Positions 27,282 to 36,366 are shown, counted from the stretch's first letter. The stretch: DNA of 64,000 nucleotides from Polynucleobacter victoriensis (GCF_900187875.1 NZ_FYEX01000002.1:62001-126000); one strand, 5' to 3'. Translations and numbers: made by a program. The notes: generated from the letters alone by a model not told the origin.

Positions 27282-27621
27282 GAGAATCCTTTCTAGCTAA
27301 CCATCTCAACAATACTGCTGTCACGGCAATAGTTAAAACAACACTGATCAACAGCGCAGCACTGATGGCTAAAGCATTTGCTTTTAGCTGAGGTAAAAAT
27401 AATATGACGCCAACAGCCGCTGGAACAAATAAAACGCCTAAATGTTGGCTAAAGGCATCTGACACTGAGGCTAAAGAAGTATTAACGTTGCCTTTGATGA
27501 TTAAAAAAACTAACAAAAATATTAAGCCTAGGACAGGTCCAGGGATGATGGGCAATACAAAATGAGATACCAGCTCTCCCAAACCCTGCCAGAGAAGTAT
27601 TTGGACTAAGCCGGAAATCAT
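27271..27621 (-). CDS. CidA/LrgA family holin-like protein
   Basis: A 116-residue membrane protein with four hydrophobic segments and the motif PIIPGPVLGLIFLLVFLI near residue 25, which defines the LrgA/CidA family. Its stop overlaps the lrgB-like start, so the two products are probably made together and may form a membrane complex. No LytSR-type regulator is visible nearby. Confidence 0.93.
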   Translation of the reverse strand: MISGLVQILLWQGLGELVSHFVLPIIPGPVLGLIFLLVFLIIKGNVNTSLASVSDAFSQHLGVLFVPAAVGVILFLPQLKANALAISAALLISVVLTIAVTAVLLRWLARKDSHES

Positions 27622-27630
27622 GTTGAGATC

Positions 27631-28161
27631 TTATTCCTGTGGCAACTCAACCAAATGTTGCTTGAATAAGTTTTTCTTAGCGACGTAGTTTTCTGCACTC
27701 GCTTTTAAGCCAGCAATCGCCTCTGGCGTTAACTCACGTACAACTTTAGCAGGAGAACCGAGAATCAATGAGTTATCAGGAAATACTTTTCCTTCAGTCA
27801 CTACTGAACCTGCTCCTACCAAACAGTTCTTGCCAATCACAGCACGATTAAGCACCACGGCTTGAATACCGATTAATGAGTTTTCACCAATCGTGCAACC
27901 ATGCAACATCGCTTGATGACCAACCGTCACATTCTCAGCCAAGGTTAATGGGCAACCCATGTCTGTGTGCATCACAGTGCCCTCTTGCACATTACTTCCT
28001 TTACCCACAGTAATAGGCTCATTGTCCCCACGAATCACCACACTTGGCCAAATACTCACATCCTCATGCAAGATGACATCACCAATTAACGTGGCCTCTT
28101 TTGCCACAAAAGCAGATTCGTGAATTTGTGGAGATTTATCTTTGTATTTATATATGGTCAT
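27631..28161 (-). CDS. Gamma-class carbonic anhydrase-like hexapeptide-repeat protein
   Basis: A 176-residue left-handed beta-helix protein (YrdA/CaiE/gamma-CA family). Repeats of [IV]GxxxxI are clear from residue 20 to 140. The metal-site histidines appear in VMHTDMG, VGHQAMLHG (near residues 66 and 88-93). The physiological activity of this group is not settled. ATG at 28161 (MTIYKYKD) is preferred over a longer start at 28224, whose 21 extra residues lack family similarity and overlap the upstream gene. Confidence 0.92.
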   Translation of the reverse strand: MTIYKYKDKSPQIHESAFVAKEATLIGDVILHEDVSIWPSVVIRGDNEPITVGKGSNVQEGTVMHTDMGCPLTLAENVTVGHQAMLHGCTIGENSLIGIQAVVLNRAVIGKNCLVGAGSVVTEGKVFPDNSLILGSPAKVVRELTPEAIAGLKASAENYVAKKNLFKQHLVELPQE

Positions 28162-28186
28162 AAATGTACCCGAATGAATGTAAAGA

Positions 28187-28633
28187 TTAAGCGTGCGGCT
28201 TCCAGCGGATTGAATAAGAGGCAATTAGAACCTCAATCAGTAATGACACCAGGGCTAAGATGAATGAGCCAATACCTGCAACAAAGGTATATAAAACAAA
28301 TGATGACAAGATCAACTTGCCACCTGTTGTTTCAGCAAAGAAAAGTTCTAGAACTGTTAAACCAATCATCAGTGCACATAGCACCAAGAAAATCATTGCC
28401 ACGTTAATAAATCGGCCTCGCTTGGCAATACTCATTAGCTCATCTTGATAGGCCGTACGCGCCGATACTGATAGCGATGCATCACCCATCTCTTTATGTA
28501 TCACACGTGCGCGATCAATGACACGAGCTAGGCGCTGAGTCAGGGCACCAATCATGCCAGCCACTGCAGTAAGTAAGAAAACTGGTGCAACAGCCAACTG
28601 AATGCTGTCACTCAATGTACTTGGGTTCATCAT
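28187..28633 (-). CDS. DUF2721 family membrane protein
   Basis: A 148-residue protein with three membrane segments, the first near residues 10-30, then a cytosolic stretch RLARVIDRARVIHKEM and two C-terminal helices. It fits the DUF2721 family. Function unknown. Same-strand neighbour of the gamma-CA gene, 25 bases before its preferred start. Confidence 0.85.
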   Translation of the reverse strand: MMNPSTLSDSIQLAVAPVFLLTAVAGMIGALTQRLARVIDRARVIHKEMGDASLSVSARTAYQDELMSIAKRGRFINVAMIFLVLCALMIGLTVLELFFAETTGGKLILSSFVLYTFVAGIGSFILALVSLLIEVLIASYSIRWKPHA

Positions 28634-28677
28634 GAACTAAATATACCTCAGACTATGATTTCTGACATTTATGGTGA

Positions 28678-29382
28678 TTACCAAGGTAGTAACTGCCCGT
28701 CATAGGCAAAAAACTGACCGCTATCTTCTGCTTCTAATGCTTGAATGGTAGCCAGCATTTCTTCTGCAGCAATCTTGGCAGGTCTAGCATTAGCACCCCC
28801 TGCGAAAGGCTGAGATAAATTTGAAATGACTGTACCAGGATGAATAGCCACCACCATGGCTTCTGGTTTTTGTCGACGCAACTCAATCGATGCCGTCTTA
28901 ATTAGCATATTCAGGGCAGCTTTTGAGGCTCTGTAGGAATACCATCCACCCAAACGGGTGTCTTCAATACTACCTACTTTGGCAGATATCAAGGCCATCA
29001 CGCCACGAGCAGAAATCAATGGCACAAAGTGCTTAAGCAATAAGGCTGGACCAAAGGTATTGGCGGTGAAGGTTTCTTGCAAAACCTTCATATCAATATC
29101 AGCCAACCTTTTTTCTGGCATAAAACCATCGCCATGCAACACACCAGTAGCCACAAGTATTAAATCAAATGGTCCTTGATCTTTTACAGTCAAAGCAGCA
29201 CGCGAAATACTATCTTCATCATCTAAATGAATACTGATGAAGTCTGCTTGATTAGACGTTCGTGCTAAAGGAATCACCGTCTCACACAGTGGATCTTCTT
29301 GCAAACGTTTTAAAAAAGCTGCGCCAATCGAACCACTGGCACCAATCACTAGTGCCTTATAAGGAGATTGAAACAAGCTCAT
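28678..29382 (-). CDS. SDR family oxidoreductase (C-factor-like)
   Basis: A 234-residue short-chain dehydrogenase with GASGSIGAAF near residue 14, and an intact active site YRASKAALN near 149 (Tyr and Lys present). The spacing resembles CsgA/C-factor-type SDRs often found in proteobacteria. Substrate unknown. The LldD-like gene ends three bases before its ATG, so the two are in one operon. Confidence 0.9.
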   Translation of the reverse strand: MSLFQSPYKALVIGASGSIGAAFLKRLQEDPLCETVIPLARTSNQADFISIHLDDEDSISRAALTVKDQGPFDLILVATGVLHGDGFMPEKRLADIDMKVLQETFTANTFGPALLLKHFVPLISARGVMALISAKVGSIEDTRLGGWYSYRASKAALNMLIKTASIELRRQKPEAMVVAIHPGTVISNLSQPFAGGANARPAKIAAEEMLATIQALEAEDSGQFFAYDGQLLPW

Positions 29383-29385
29383 GAA

Positions 29386-30531
29386 TTAGAACGTGCCTGG
29401 ATACAAAATATCTTTAGTCACTTGCTTGATATCTCTATGCCCAGTAAAAGCCATCGTGATATCTAATTCTTTATGAATGATCTCTAAACATTTGGTTACG
29501 CCAGCCTCACCCATGGCACCCAAGCCATACAAGAAAGGTCGACCAATCATGGTGCCTCTTGCACCCAATGCCCAAGCTTTCAAAACATCTTGCCCAGAAC
29601 GAATGCCGCCATCCATCCATACCTCGATGTCCTTACCTACTGCATCCACGATTCCAGGAAGAGCCTGAATACTAGATACCGCACCATCCAACTGACGACC
29701 ACCATGATTTGAAACAATCAACGCATCAGCGCCGGAGTTAACAGCTAATCTCGCATCACCCTCATCCAAAATACCTTTGATGATTAACTTACCACCCCAA
29801 AGCTTCTTGATCCACTCCACATCACTCCAGTTCAATGCTGGATCAAACTGTTCCGCAGTCCAAGATGACAAAGATGACATATTGCCAACACCTGTAGCAT
29901 GGCCAACAATATTTCTAAACGTGCGACGATGAGTTCCTAGCATCCCTAAACACCATGCTGGCTTAGTCATCATGTCCAAGATGTTTGGAATGGTGAGTTT
30001 AGGTGGCGCTGTTAACCCATTCTTTAAATCTTTGTGGCGTTGCCCCAAAATTTGCAAATCGAGTGTCAGTACTAGGGCTGAACATTTAGCGGCTTTAGCT
30101 CTTTCAATCAGGCGCTCAATAAAGCCCCTATCTTTCATCACATATAACTGAAACCAAAATGGCTTGGTGGTGTTTTCTGCCACATCTTCAATAGAACAAA
30201 TGCTCATGGTCGATAAGCAAAATGGCACACCAAATTTCTCAGCCGCCTTGGCTGCCAAAATTTCACCGTCCGCATATTGCATGCCAGTTAAACCAGTAGG
30301 CGCCAACGCCACAGGCATGGCCACATCTTGACCAATCATTTGAGTCTTAGTCGTGCGATTCTCCATGTTAACCGCCACCTTTTGGCGGAACTTGATCTTT
30401 TGAAAATCTGACTCATTCGAGCGATAGGTAGACTCTGTCCATGATCCAGAATCTGCATAGTCATAGAACATTTTAGGCGTGCGTTTCTTATGCAAAATAC
30501 GCAAGTCTTCAATATTTGTAATTACTGGCAC
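29386..30531 (-). CDS. FMN-dependent alpha-hydroxy-acid oxidase/dehydrogenase (LldD-like)
   Basis: A 381-residue FMN enzyme of the L-lactate dehydrogenase/glycolate oxidase family. The active-site motif SNHGGRQLDGA near residue 275 (His base and Arg) and the phosphate-binding GGIRSGQDVLKAWALGA near 309 are intact. It would oxidise L-lactate or a related 2-hydroxy acid and pass electrons to quinone; which substrate is not decided. Start GTG at 30531, preceded by GGAG. Operon with the SDR gene. Confidence 0.93.
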   Translation of the reverse strand: MPVITNIEDLRILHKKRTPKMFYDYADSGSWTESTYRSNESDFQKIKFRQKVAVNMENRTTKTQMIGQDVAMPVALAPTGLTGMQYADGEILAAKAAEKFGVPFCLSTMSICSIEDVAENTTKPFWFQLYVMKDRGFIERLIERAKAAKCSALVLTLDLQILGQRHKDLKNGLTAPPKLTIPNILDMMTKPAWCLGMLGTHRRTFRNIVGHATGVGNMSSLSSWTAEQFDPALNWSDVEWIKKLWGGKLIIKGILDEGDARLAVNSGADALIVSNHGGRQLDGAVSSIQALPGIVDAVGKDIEVWMDGGIRSGQDVLKAWALGARGTMIGRPFLYGLGAMGEAGVTKCLEIIHKELDITMAFTGHRDIKQVTKDILYPGTF

Positions 30532-30626
30532 TATTGTCTCCTTTGATTACTGGCTATTAAGCCAAGATAAACTATGGTTTTCGTGTCTAATGTAGTTTGT
30601 CCCATTATAGGTATACCTGACGCAGT

Positions 30627-31358
30627 ATGGCAAAACCCCTCACTCTTGAAAAAATTCTGTTCAGCCAAGGCTTTGGCACTAGGCGCTACTGCAGTGATTT
30701 GGTCTACGCTGAGCTAGTTAAGGTCAATGGTGTCTTAGCAGAAGACCCTGATGAGAAAGTGCCTACTGATAACCTCACACTCAATGTTGATGGCGAGGAC
30801 TGGGAATATCACGAAAAAGCATATGTGGCATTCAATAAACCCATTGGTTATGAGTGCTCACACAAAACCAGCCATCACCCCAGCATTTATGGCTTGTTGC
30901 CTCAGCCCTTGGTTGAAAGGGGTATTCAGTGTGTTGGTCGACTAGATTACGACACCACAGGACTGATTTTGATGTCTGATGATGGCCAGTTCATCCACAA
31001 GATGACTACGCCTAAAAAGAATATCGGCAAAATTTATGACATCACCACGGCAGAGGATCTCACCACCGCTCAAATTGAACATTTATTAAATGGCGTGGTA
31101 TTGGATGATGACCCCAAGCCCTGCTTTGCTAAAGCTTGCGTCCAACAATCTGAACGCCTCTTATCAATGACCATTGTTGAAGGCCGCTATCACCAAGTTA
31201 AAAGAATGATGGCAGCCGTTGGTAATCATGTCGCTGGACTACACCGCTCTTCTATTGGCGCCTATACGATGCCATCAGATTTACCCGAGGGTGAATGGCG
31301 CTGGCTATACGCTGATGATCTAAAACAACTTGGAACCAGCATACAAGACCAAACTTGA
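30627..31358 (+). CDS. rRNA pseudouridine synthase, RsuA family
   Basis: A 243-residue enzyme with an N-terminal S4 RNA-binding domain (LEKILFSQGFGTRRYCSDLV) and a catalytic domain whose Asp lies in GRLDYDTTGLILMSDDG near residue 111. It isomerises uridine to pseudouridine in rRNA; RsuA-like (16S) is the best reading, but RluE/F-type targets are possible. Stands alone between divergent LldD and the DUF3149 gene. Confidence 0.92.
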   Translation: MAKPLTLEKILFSQGFGTRRYCSDLVYAELVKVNGVLAEDPDEKVPTDNLTLNVDGEDWEYHEKAYVAFNKPIGYECSHKTSHHPSIYGLLPQPLVERGIQCVGRLDYDTTGLILMSDDGQFIHKMTTPKKNIGKIYDITTAEDLTTAQIEHLLNGVVLDDDPKPCFAKACVQQSERLLSMTIVEGRYHQVKRMMAAVGNHVAGLHRSSIGAYTMPSDLPEGEWRWLYADDLKQLGTSIQDQT

Positions 31359-31431
31359 TGGTATTTTGAGATACATCAAAGCAATTATGAGCACTTACTC
31401 CTACAGTCTAATTAACTATAAGGAGTGAAAC

Positions 31432-31557
31432 ATGTTAAGTGAATTATTTGGTTCTTTTGCAGGTCAATTAAGCCTACTAGTCATCTTGTTCATGATTGTT
31501 GCAGGCTTTACAGCTGTACGCGTGGTACTTAAAAAAATGTCAGAGACATCTGATTAA
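31432..31557 (+). CDS. DUF3149-type small membrane protein
   Basis: A 41-residue protein beginning MLSELFGSFAGQLSLLVILF: one membrane helix, then a short basic cytosolic tail (VVLKKMSETSD). This layout matches DUF3149, a very small family of betaproteobacteria. AAGGAG (31420-31425) gives a strong ribosome-binding site, which supports real translation. Function unknown. Confidence 0.75.
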   Translation: MLSELFGSFAGQLSLLVILFMIVAGFTAVRVVLKKMSETSD

Positions 31558-31568
31558 GTTAATTGAGC

Positions 31569-32174
31569 TTATTTAACCAAGCTCAAACCCGCTTTAAAGT
31601 CTGGGTGCTCACAAGATCTTAGAAGTTCAAAAATCACCATTTCGGTGGTAACCAGTTCAGCACCGTTACCGGCTAAACGATCAAATGCTGCGTCGCGATT
31701 AAGCTCTGTTCTTGAACCGCAAGCATCGGTGACCACCCACACATCAAATTCTTCCTCTAGCAATCCCAGTGCTGTTTGCAATAAGCAAACATGTGCCTCA
31801 CATCCAGCGATAACAATGGTATTACGCTCTTCTTGAGTGTTTTGCTTACGCTGAATATGTTTAGGTAGGCTTCTGGCATTACCCATAGGCTTGGGTGGCT
31901 CTCTGAGCAATTCAACCAAACCATCTTCGCACGCACCAAAGTGCATTTTGTTCAAAGTTTTCTGGCATAGACCTTTGATCTCTTGATCATTTGAACCCAA
32001 TTTTTCAGGATTTTGCTCTGTACCAATAATAGGCAATTTGAGTAAATGAGCAATCTTTGCCAAACGCTTAGCATTCGCTAATACAGCATCCGCTTGATGA
32101 ATAACCGGCATCAATTTAGCCTGATAATCAACCAGTACCAATTGTGTATCTTCGGCAGAAAGCAATATAGACAT
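31569..32174 (-). CDS. Isochorismatase family hydrolase
   Basis: A 201-residue cysteine hydrolase with the family triad: LVDYQAKL (Asp near 15), TEQNPEKLG (Lys near 59), GCEAHVCLLQT (Cys near 132). These proteins cleave isochorismate, nicotinamide, ureidoacrylate or similar amides; the context does not decide which. Ends 12 bases from the DUF3149 gene, convergent. Confidence 0.9.
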   Translation of the reverse strand: MSILLSAEDTQLVLVDYQAKLMPVIHQADAVLANAKRLAKIAHLLKLPIIGTEQNPEKLGSNDQEIKGLCQKTLNKMHFGACEDGLVELLREPPKPMGNARSLPKHIQRKQNTQEERNTIVIAGCEAHVCLLQTALGLLEEEFDVWVVTDACGSRTELNRDAAFDRLAGNGAELVTTEMVIFELLRSCEHPDFKAGLSLVK

Positions 32175-32244
32175 AATGACCTAGTTTTCTCTATGATGAA
32201 TACATGGTATTTTCTTATAAAAAGAGAACAAAGGAGTAACTATT

Positions 32245-32640
32245 TTGTTTTTAGCCTTTTTAGTCATCATTCCGCTCATCACCTTTATCTTCTACATCAG
32301 AGCGATTAGTAAAACTTTGGCTGCCATTAGCGAACCTTATCGCACTCAATCTCCTGGCATGGCATGGCTTCTTTTAATACCCATCTTTAATGTGATCTGG
32401 TTTTTCTTTTTATTAAGAGCCATTAAAGATGGCTTTGCGCAAATGTACCGAGATGGCATCACCCAAAAAGAAATTGATACGGGATACAACTACGGAATCG
32501 GCATGGGTTGCTGCTGGGCAGCATCCTTCATACCTCAATTTATTTTTATTGCCTTAATACCAATGTTTGTATTTTCAATACTGCACTGGAACAAACTAAA
32601 TAGCGCTACACGAACAATCGCTAAACAACAAAACTACTAA
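32245..32640 (+). CDS. Four-pass membrane protein, unknown
   Basis: A 131-residue protein with hydrophobic segments at about residues 1-18, 39-58, 88-103 and 104-115. The start is TTG at 32245, supported by AAGGAG at 32231-32236. A glycine/cysteine stretch (GIGMGCCW) precedes the third segment. I do not recognise the family. It is flanked by unrelated genes. Confidence 0.65.
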   Translation: MFLAFLVIIPLITFIFYIRAISKTLAAISEPYRTQSPGMAWLLLIPIFNVIWFFFLLRAIKDGFAQMYRDGITQKEIDTGYNYGIGMGCCWAASFIPQFIFIALIPMFVFSILHWNKLNSATRTIAKQQNY

Positions 32641-32658
32641 GATTAGTATTTGTTCATA

Positions 32659-32922
32659 TTAGTTCTTCATACTAGCTTGCTGAGCTTTTTCTAACCAAAG
32701 GCTCAAAGCTGCTGCTAAATCTTTTTTACTAAACGAGCAACTCTCTTCAGTAAATAATGAAGATGATTCTAGGCGTGACAAGATTCCCTCTAGAACATCA
32801 GAATACTTTTGCGGTAATCGAGCCTGCTCACAAGCATCCCTAAAACTCATGATAAGAATATGCGTATCTTGGTCACCTGCCACCCAAGCATTTAATTCTT
32901 CAGTTAATTGATTCACTTCCAT
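32659..32922 (-). CDS. Hypothetical small soluble protein
   Basis: An 87-residue acidic protein (MEVNQLTEELNAWVAG) with mostly helical character and no membrane segment. I chose the ATG at 32922 because GGAG lies six bases upstream and overlaps an earlier ATG at 32934. It sits just past the acnB terminator on the same strand, so its expression may depend on read-through. Family not recognised. Confidence 0.6.
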   Translation of the reverse strand: MEVNQLTEELNAWVAGDQDTHILIMSFRDACEQARLPQKYSDVLEGILSRLESSSLFTEESCSFSKKDLAAALSLWLEKAQQASMKN

Positions 32923-32936
32923 CTTGTTCTCCATAC

Positions 32937-32965
32937 AAAAAAGGCTTCCTTGCGGAAGCCTTTTT
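32937..32965 (-). terminator. Rho-independent terminator after acnB
   Basis: GGCTTCC (32943-32949) pairs with GGAAGCC (32954-32960) around a four-base loop. A runs (32937-32942) on the plus strand give a U tract for minus-strand transcription, 16 bases past the acnB stop. Confidence 0.88.
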
Positions 32966-32980
32966 GATGTTTGACACTAA

Positions 32981-35566
32981 TTAAGCATCAACAGTCTTTG
33001 CTACATCACTGAAATCTTTGATTTGATCAAAGTTCATGTATTTGTAGATTTGACCACTGCTTGCATTGATCACGCCAATGTCAGCCATGTACTCTTCCTT
33101 AGTTGGAATCTTACCCAACTTAGAACAAATAGATGCCAACTCAGCAGAGCCAAGGTACACGAATGTGTTCTTACCCAAACGGTTCGGGAAGTTACGTGTT
33201 GATGTTGACATCACAGTAGCGCCTTCACGAACTTGAGCTTGGTTACCCATACACAATGAACAACCTGGCATCTCCATACGTGCACCAGCACTACCTAAAA
33301 CGCCATAGTGACCTTCTTCAGTCAATTGCTTAGCATCCATCTTTGTTGGAGGAGCAACCCACAATTTCACAGGAATATCACGCTTACCTTCTAACAACTT
33401 AGAAGCAGCGCGGAAGTGACCAATGTTTGTCATGCATGAACCGATAAATACTTCATCGATCTTGGCGCCAGCAACATCAGACAAAGTCTTCACATCATCT
33501 GGGTCGTTAGGGCAAGCAACGATAGGCTCATGGATGTCTGCCAAATCAATCTCAATCACAGCAGCGTACTCAGCATCAGCATCACCTTTTAACAACTCTG
33601 GCTTAGCCAACCATGCTTCCATCGCCTTGATACGACGACCTAATGTACGTGCATCAGAGTAACCATTAGCAATCATCCACTTCATCAATGTGATGTTGCT
33701 ATTCATGTACTCAATGATTGGCTCTTTGTTCAAGTGAACTGTACAGCCAGCTGCTGAACGCTCTGCAGATGCATCAGACAATTCAAATGCTTGCTCAACT
33801 TTAAGCTCAGGCAAACCTTCGATCTCAAGAATGCGGCCAGAGAAAATGTTCTTCTTACCCTTCTTCTCAACAGTCAACAAACCTTGCTTGATTGCATACA
33901 AAGGAATTGCATTAACCAAGTCACGCAATGTTACGCCTGGCTGCATTTTGCCTTTGAAACGAACTAAAACTGATTCAGGCATATCAAGAGGCATCACACC
34001 TGTTGCTGCAGCAAACGCTACCAAGCCAGAACCCGCTGGGAAAGAAATACCAATTGGGAAACGTGTGTGAGAGTCACCACCTGTACCAACAGTGTCAGGC
34101 AACAACAAACGGTTTAACCATGAGTGAATCACACCGTCACCTGGACGCAAGGCAACACCACCACGTGTGCTGATGAAATCAGGCAACTCATGGTGCATTT
34201 TTACGTCAACTGGTTTTGGATAAGCTGCTGTGTGACAGAAAGATTGCATCACCATATCTGATGAGAAACCTAAACATGCCAAATCTTTCAACTCGTCACG
34301 TGTCATTGGGCCTGTTGTATCTTGTGAACCAACAGTTGTCATCTTAGGCTCGCAGTATGTGCCTGGACGAACACCCTTGCCTTCTGGTAAACCACATGCA
34401 CGACCCACCATCTTCTGCGCCAATGAGAAACCTTTGCCAGAATCGGCTGGGTTAGTTGGCAAGCGGAATAATGTTGAAACTGGCAAGCCCAAAGCTTCAC
34501 GTGCCTTAGCTGTCAAACCACGACCAATGATCAATGGAATACGGCCACCTGCACGAACCTCGTCAAACAATACATCTGACTTCACTTTGAACTCAGAAAT
34601 AACTTTGCCGTCTTTTAATGCTTTGCCTTCGTATGGGCGTAGTTCAATCACGTCACCCATGTTCATGTTGCTCACGTCTAACTCGATTGGCAACGCACCA
34701 GCGTCTTCCATCGTGTTGTAGAAAATCGGAGCAATTTTGCTACCTAAACATACGCCACCAAAACGCTTGTTTGGTACATATGGAATATCTTCACCAGTGA
34801 ACCACAACACTGAGTTAGTCGCTGATTTACGTGATGAACCTGTACCAACCACGTCGCCAACATAAGCTACCAAGTTGCCTTTAGCTTGCAATGCGGCCAA
34901 TTGCTTGATCGGACCTACTTTGCCTGGCTCTTGTGGCTCAATGCCTTCACGTGGGTTTTTCAACATTGCCAATGCATGCAATGGAATATCAGGACGGCTC
35001 CATGCGTCAGGCGCTGGAGATAGATCATCTGTATTTGTTTCGCCAGTAACTTTGAAGACTGTCAAAGTTAAGCTTTGTGGCACTTCTGGACGGCTTGTGA
35101 ACCATTCAGCATCTGCCCAGCTTTGCAATACCGCTTTAGCGTTTGCATTACCTTTATCAGCCTTTTCCTTCACGTCATGGAATTGGTCAAACATCAATAA
35201 TGTCTTTTTCAAACCATCAGCAGCAATACCACCAACCGTAGCGTCATCCAACAAATCAATGAGAGGAGAAATGTTGTAACCACCCAGCATCGTGCCTAGC
35301 AACTGTGTTGCAGTTTCACGAGTAATCAATGGAGTTTTTTCTTTGCCAAATGCAACTGCTGCTAAATAAGAGGCTTTTACCTTCGCCGCGTCATCCACAC
35401 CAGCAGGAACGCGATGCGTGATCAACTCTACCAATGTAGCTTCCTCACCTTTTGGTGGGTTCTTTAGCAACTCAATCAACTCACCAGTCTGCTGAGCAGA
35501 TAGTGGTAGTGGCGGAATACCTAGAGCCGCACGTTCTGCGACATGGTCACGGTAGGCTTTCAACAT
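32981..35566 (-). CDS. acnB: Aconitate hydratase B (bifunctional, 2-methylisocitrate-capable family)
   Basis: An 861-residue AcnB. It interconverts citrate and isocitrate in the TCA cycle with a [4Fe-4S] cluster. Cluster cysteines are visible in the C-terminal part (FIGSCMTNIGH near residue 710 and GCSLCMGNQAQV near 770), and the AcnB-type order (HEAT-like N-terminal domain first, swivel domain next) is clear. Length is normal. It is probably a single-gene transcript, with a palindrome in the promoter region at 35621-35632. Confidence 0.97.
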   Translation of the reverse strand: MLKAYRDHVAERAALGIPPLPLSAQQTGELIELLKNPPKGEEATLVELITHRVPAGVDDAAKVKASYLAAVAFGKEKTPLITRETATQLLGTMLGGYNISPLIDLLDDATVGGIAADGLKKTLLMFDQFHDVKEKADKGNANAKAVLQSWADAEWFTSRPEVPQSLTLTVFKVTGETNTDDLSPAPDAWSRPDIPLHALAMLKNPREGIEPQEPGKVGPIKQLAALQAKGNLVAYVGDVVGTGSSRKSATNSVLWFTGEDIPYVPNKRFGGVCLGSKIAPIFYNTMEDAGALPIELDVSNMNMGDVIELRPYEGKALKDGKVISEFKVKSDVLFDEVRAGGRIPLIIGRGLTAKAREALGLPVSTLFRLPTNPADSGKGFSLAQKMVGRACGLPEGKGVRPGTYCEPKMTTVGSQDTTGPMTRDELKDLACLGFSSDMVMQSFCHTAAYPKPVDVKMHHELPDFISTRGGVALRPGDGVIHSWLNRLLLPDTVGTGGDSHTRFPIGISFPAGSGLVAFAAATGVMPLDMPESVLVRFKGKMQPGVTLRDLVNAIPLYAIKQGLLTVEKKGKKNIFSGRILEIEGLPELKVEQAFELSDASAERSAAGCTVHLNKEPIIEYMNSNITLMKWMIANGYSDARTLGRRIKAMEAWLAKPELLKGDADAEYAAVIEIDLADIHEPIVACPNDPDDVKTLSDVAGAKIDEVFIGSCMTNIGHFRAASKLLEGKRDIPVKLWVAPPTKMDAKQLTEEGHYGVLGSAGARMEMPGCSLCMGNQAQVREGATVMSTSTRNFPNRLGKNTFVYLGSAELASICSKLGKIPTKEEYMADIGVINASSGQIYKYMNFDQIKDFSDVAKTVDA

Positions 35567-35620
35567 AGTCTTTCCCTCTCTATTTAGACAATTAAATAAA
35601 CCAATATTCTAAGACTTATA

Positions 35621-35632
35621 TCTTATATAAGA
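35621..35632. promoter_or_regulatory. Perfect palindrome TCTTATATAAGA upstream of acnB
   Basis: A self-complementary 12-base site lies 55 bases upstream of the acnB start, next to a related half-site (AAGACTTATA, 35611-35620). Symmetry and position suggest an operator, perhaps for a GntR-type repressor; no regulator is encoded here. The rest of 35567-35745 holds only AT-rich leader sequence. Confidence 0.4.
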
Positions 35633-35745
35633 CTTGCAAAACTGGCAACATAACTATAGAAATTAGCTCAATTTCTTTGCCTGTGCCTGACAAAATCATG
35701 TCAAATAAAAAGAGCTTTTAAATCAATGATGTAAAGTAATGCCTT

Positions 35746-35901
35746 ATGAAGAAAACAGACCTTTACAAGAATGCGGGATTGGCCGTTGCCAACCAAATGA
35801 AGAATTCAGCCCCAAAACCCAAGGGAAACGCTAAAAATACCTCTGGAAACGGTAAAAAGCTGAATCCTCTGCTTGCGTCCCTACTCAAAAAGCCTGAATA
35901 G
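35746..35901 (+). CDS. Small basic protein, unknown
   Basis: A 51-residue frame beginning MKKTDLYKNAGLAVANQMKN, then a Lys/Gly/Asn/Pro-rich linker and a short hydrophobic end (LNPLLASLLKKPE). The MKKTDL.KN..L start resembles a small betaproteobacterial protein type that I recall only vaguely. No clear ribosome-binding site. Codon use looks protein-like. It lies in the otherwise empty 35567-35943 stretch. Confidence 0.5.
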   Translation: MKKTDLYKNAGLAVANQMKNSAPKPKGNAKNTSGNGKKLNPLLASLLKKPE

Positions 35902-35911
35902 CTTCTTTAAC

Positions 35912-35947
35912 GCAATTATTAAGGCAATTATTAAGGCAATTAATTAG
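35912..35947. repeat. Three tandem copies of a 12-base repeat
   Basis: GCAATTATTAAG occurs twice head-to-tail (35912-35923 and 35924-35935), followed by a degenerate third copy, GCAATTAATTAG (35936-35947), that contains the stop codon of the convergent thioesterase gene. Probably replication slippage; no hairpin. Confidence 0.8.
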
Positions 35948-36366
35948 AGATCAAACTTTGCTTTGATCTCTGGCGGCCAGGCTGCCGCCTTTTGAGCAAT
36001 GAAATCAACCCAAACCATCGTGGCTCCGCCATTGGCATACACAGTATCTGGCTCGGTAGTCAGTGAAATCACATTGAACGTATCCACGCCCACTCTACTG
36101 GGGTTTGCAATATAGGTCTTCACAAGCAAATCAGCTGGATAAGCAATCTGCTTTAAGAAATTGCAAAAAGCATTGACCACCACAACACCTGCATCACCCT
36201 TGGTAACTTTCAGCCCAAAGCTATCTAACCAATTAACCCGGGCTTGCTCAATGTAGCGAAAGTAAACGGCATTGTTGACATGGCCTAACGCATCCATATC
36301 TCCCCAGCGCACTGGAATGATTGATTCATGAACCAATTTTTTATCTTCAGGTATCTCAATGCGCAT
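35944..36366 (-). CDS. Acyl-CoA thioesterase, 4HBT (hotdog) family
   Basis: A 140-residue hotdog-fold protein with RWGDMDALGHVNNAVYFRY near residue 20, containing the catalytic Asp and the HVNN motif of 4-hydroxybenzoyl-CoA/YbgC-type thioesterases. It hydrolyses acyl-CoA; the chain type is not predictable. It lies 33 bases past the RND pump gene on the same strand. Confidence 0.9.
   Translation of the reverse strand: MRIEIPEDKKLVHESIIPVRWGDMDALGHVNNAVYFRYIEQARVNWLDSFGLKVTKGDAGVVVVNAFCNFLKQIAYPADLLVKTYIANPSRVGVDTFNVISLTTEPDTVYANGGATMVWVDFIAQKAAAWPPEIKAKFDL

Noticed and set aside
34359..34721. Plus-strand open frame of 120 codons inside acnB.
   Set aside because: It lies fully antisense to an intact conserved enzyme and has no family motif or ribosome-binding site.
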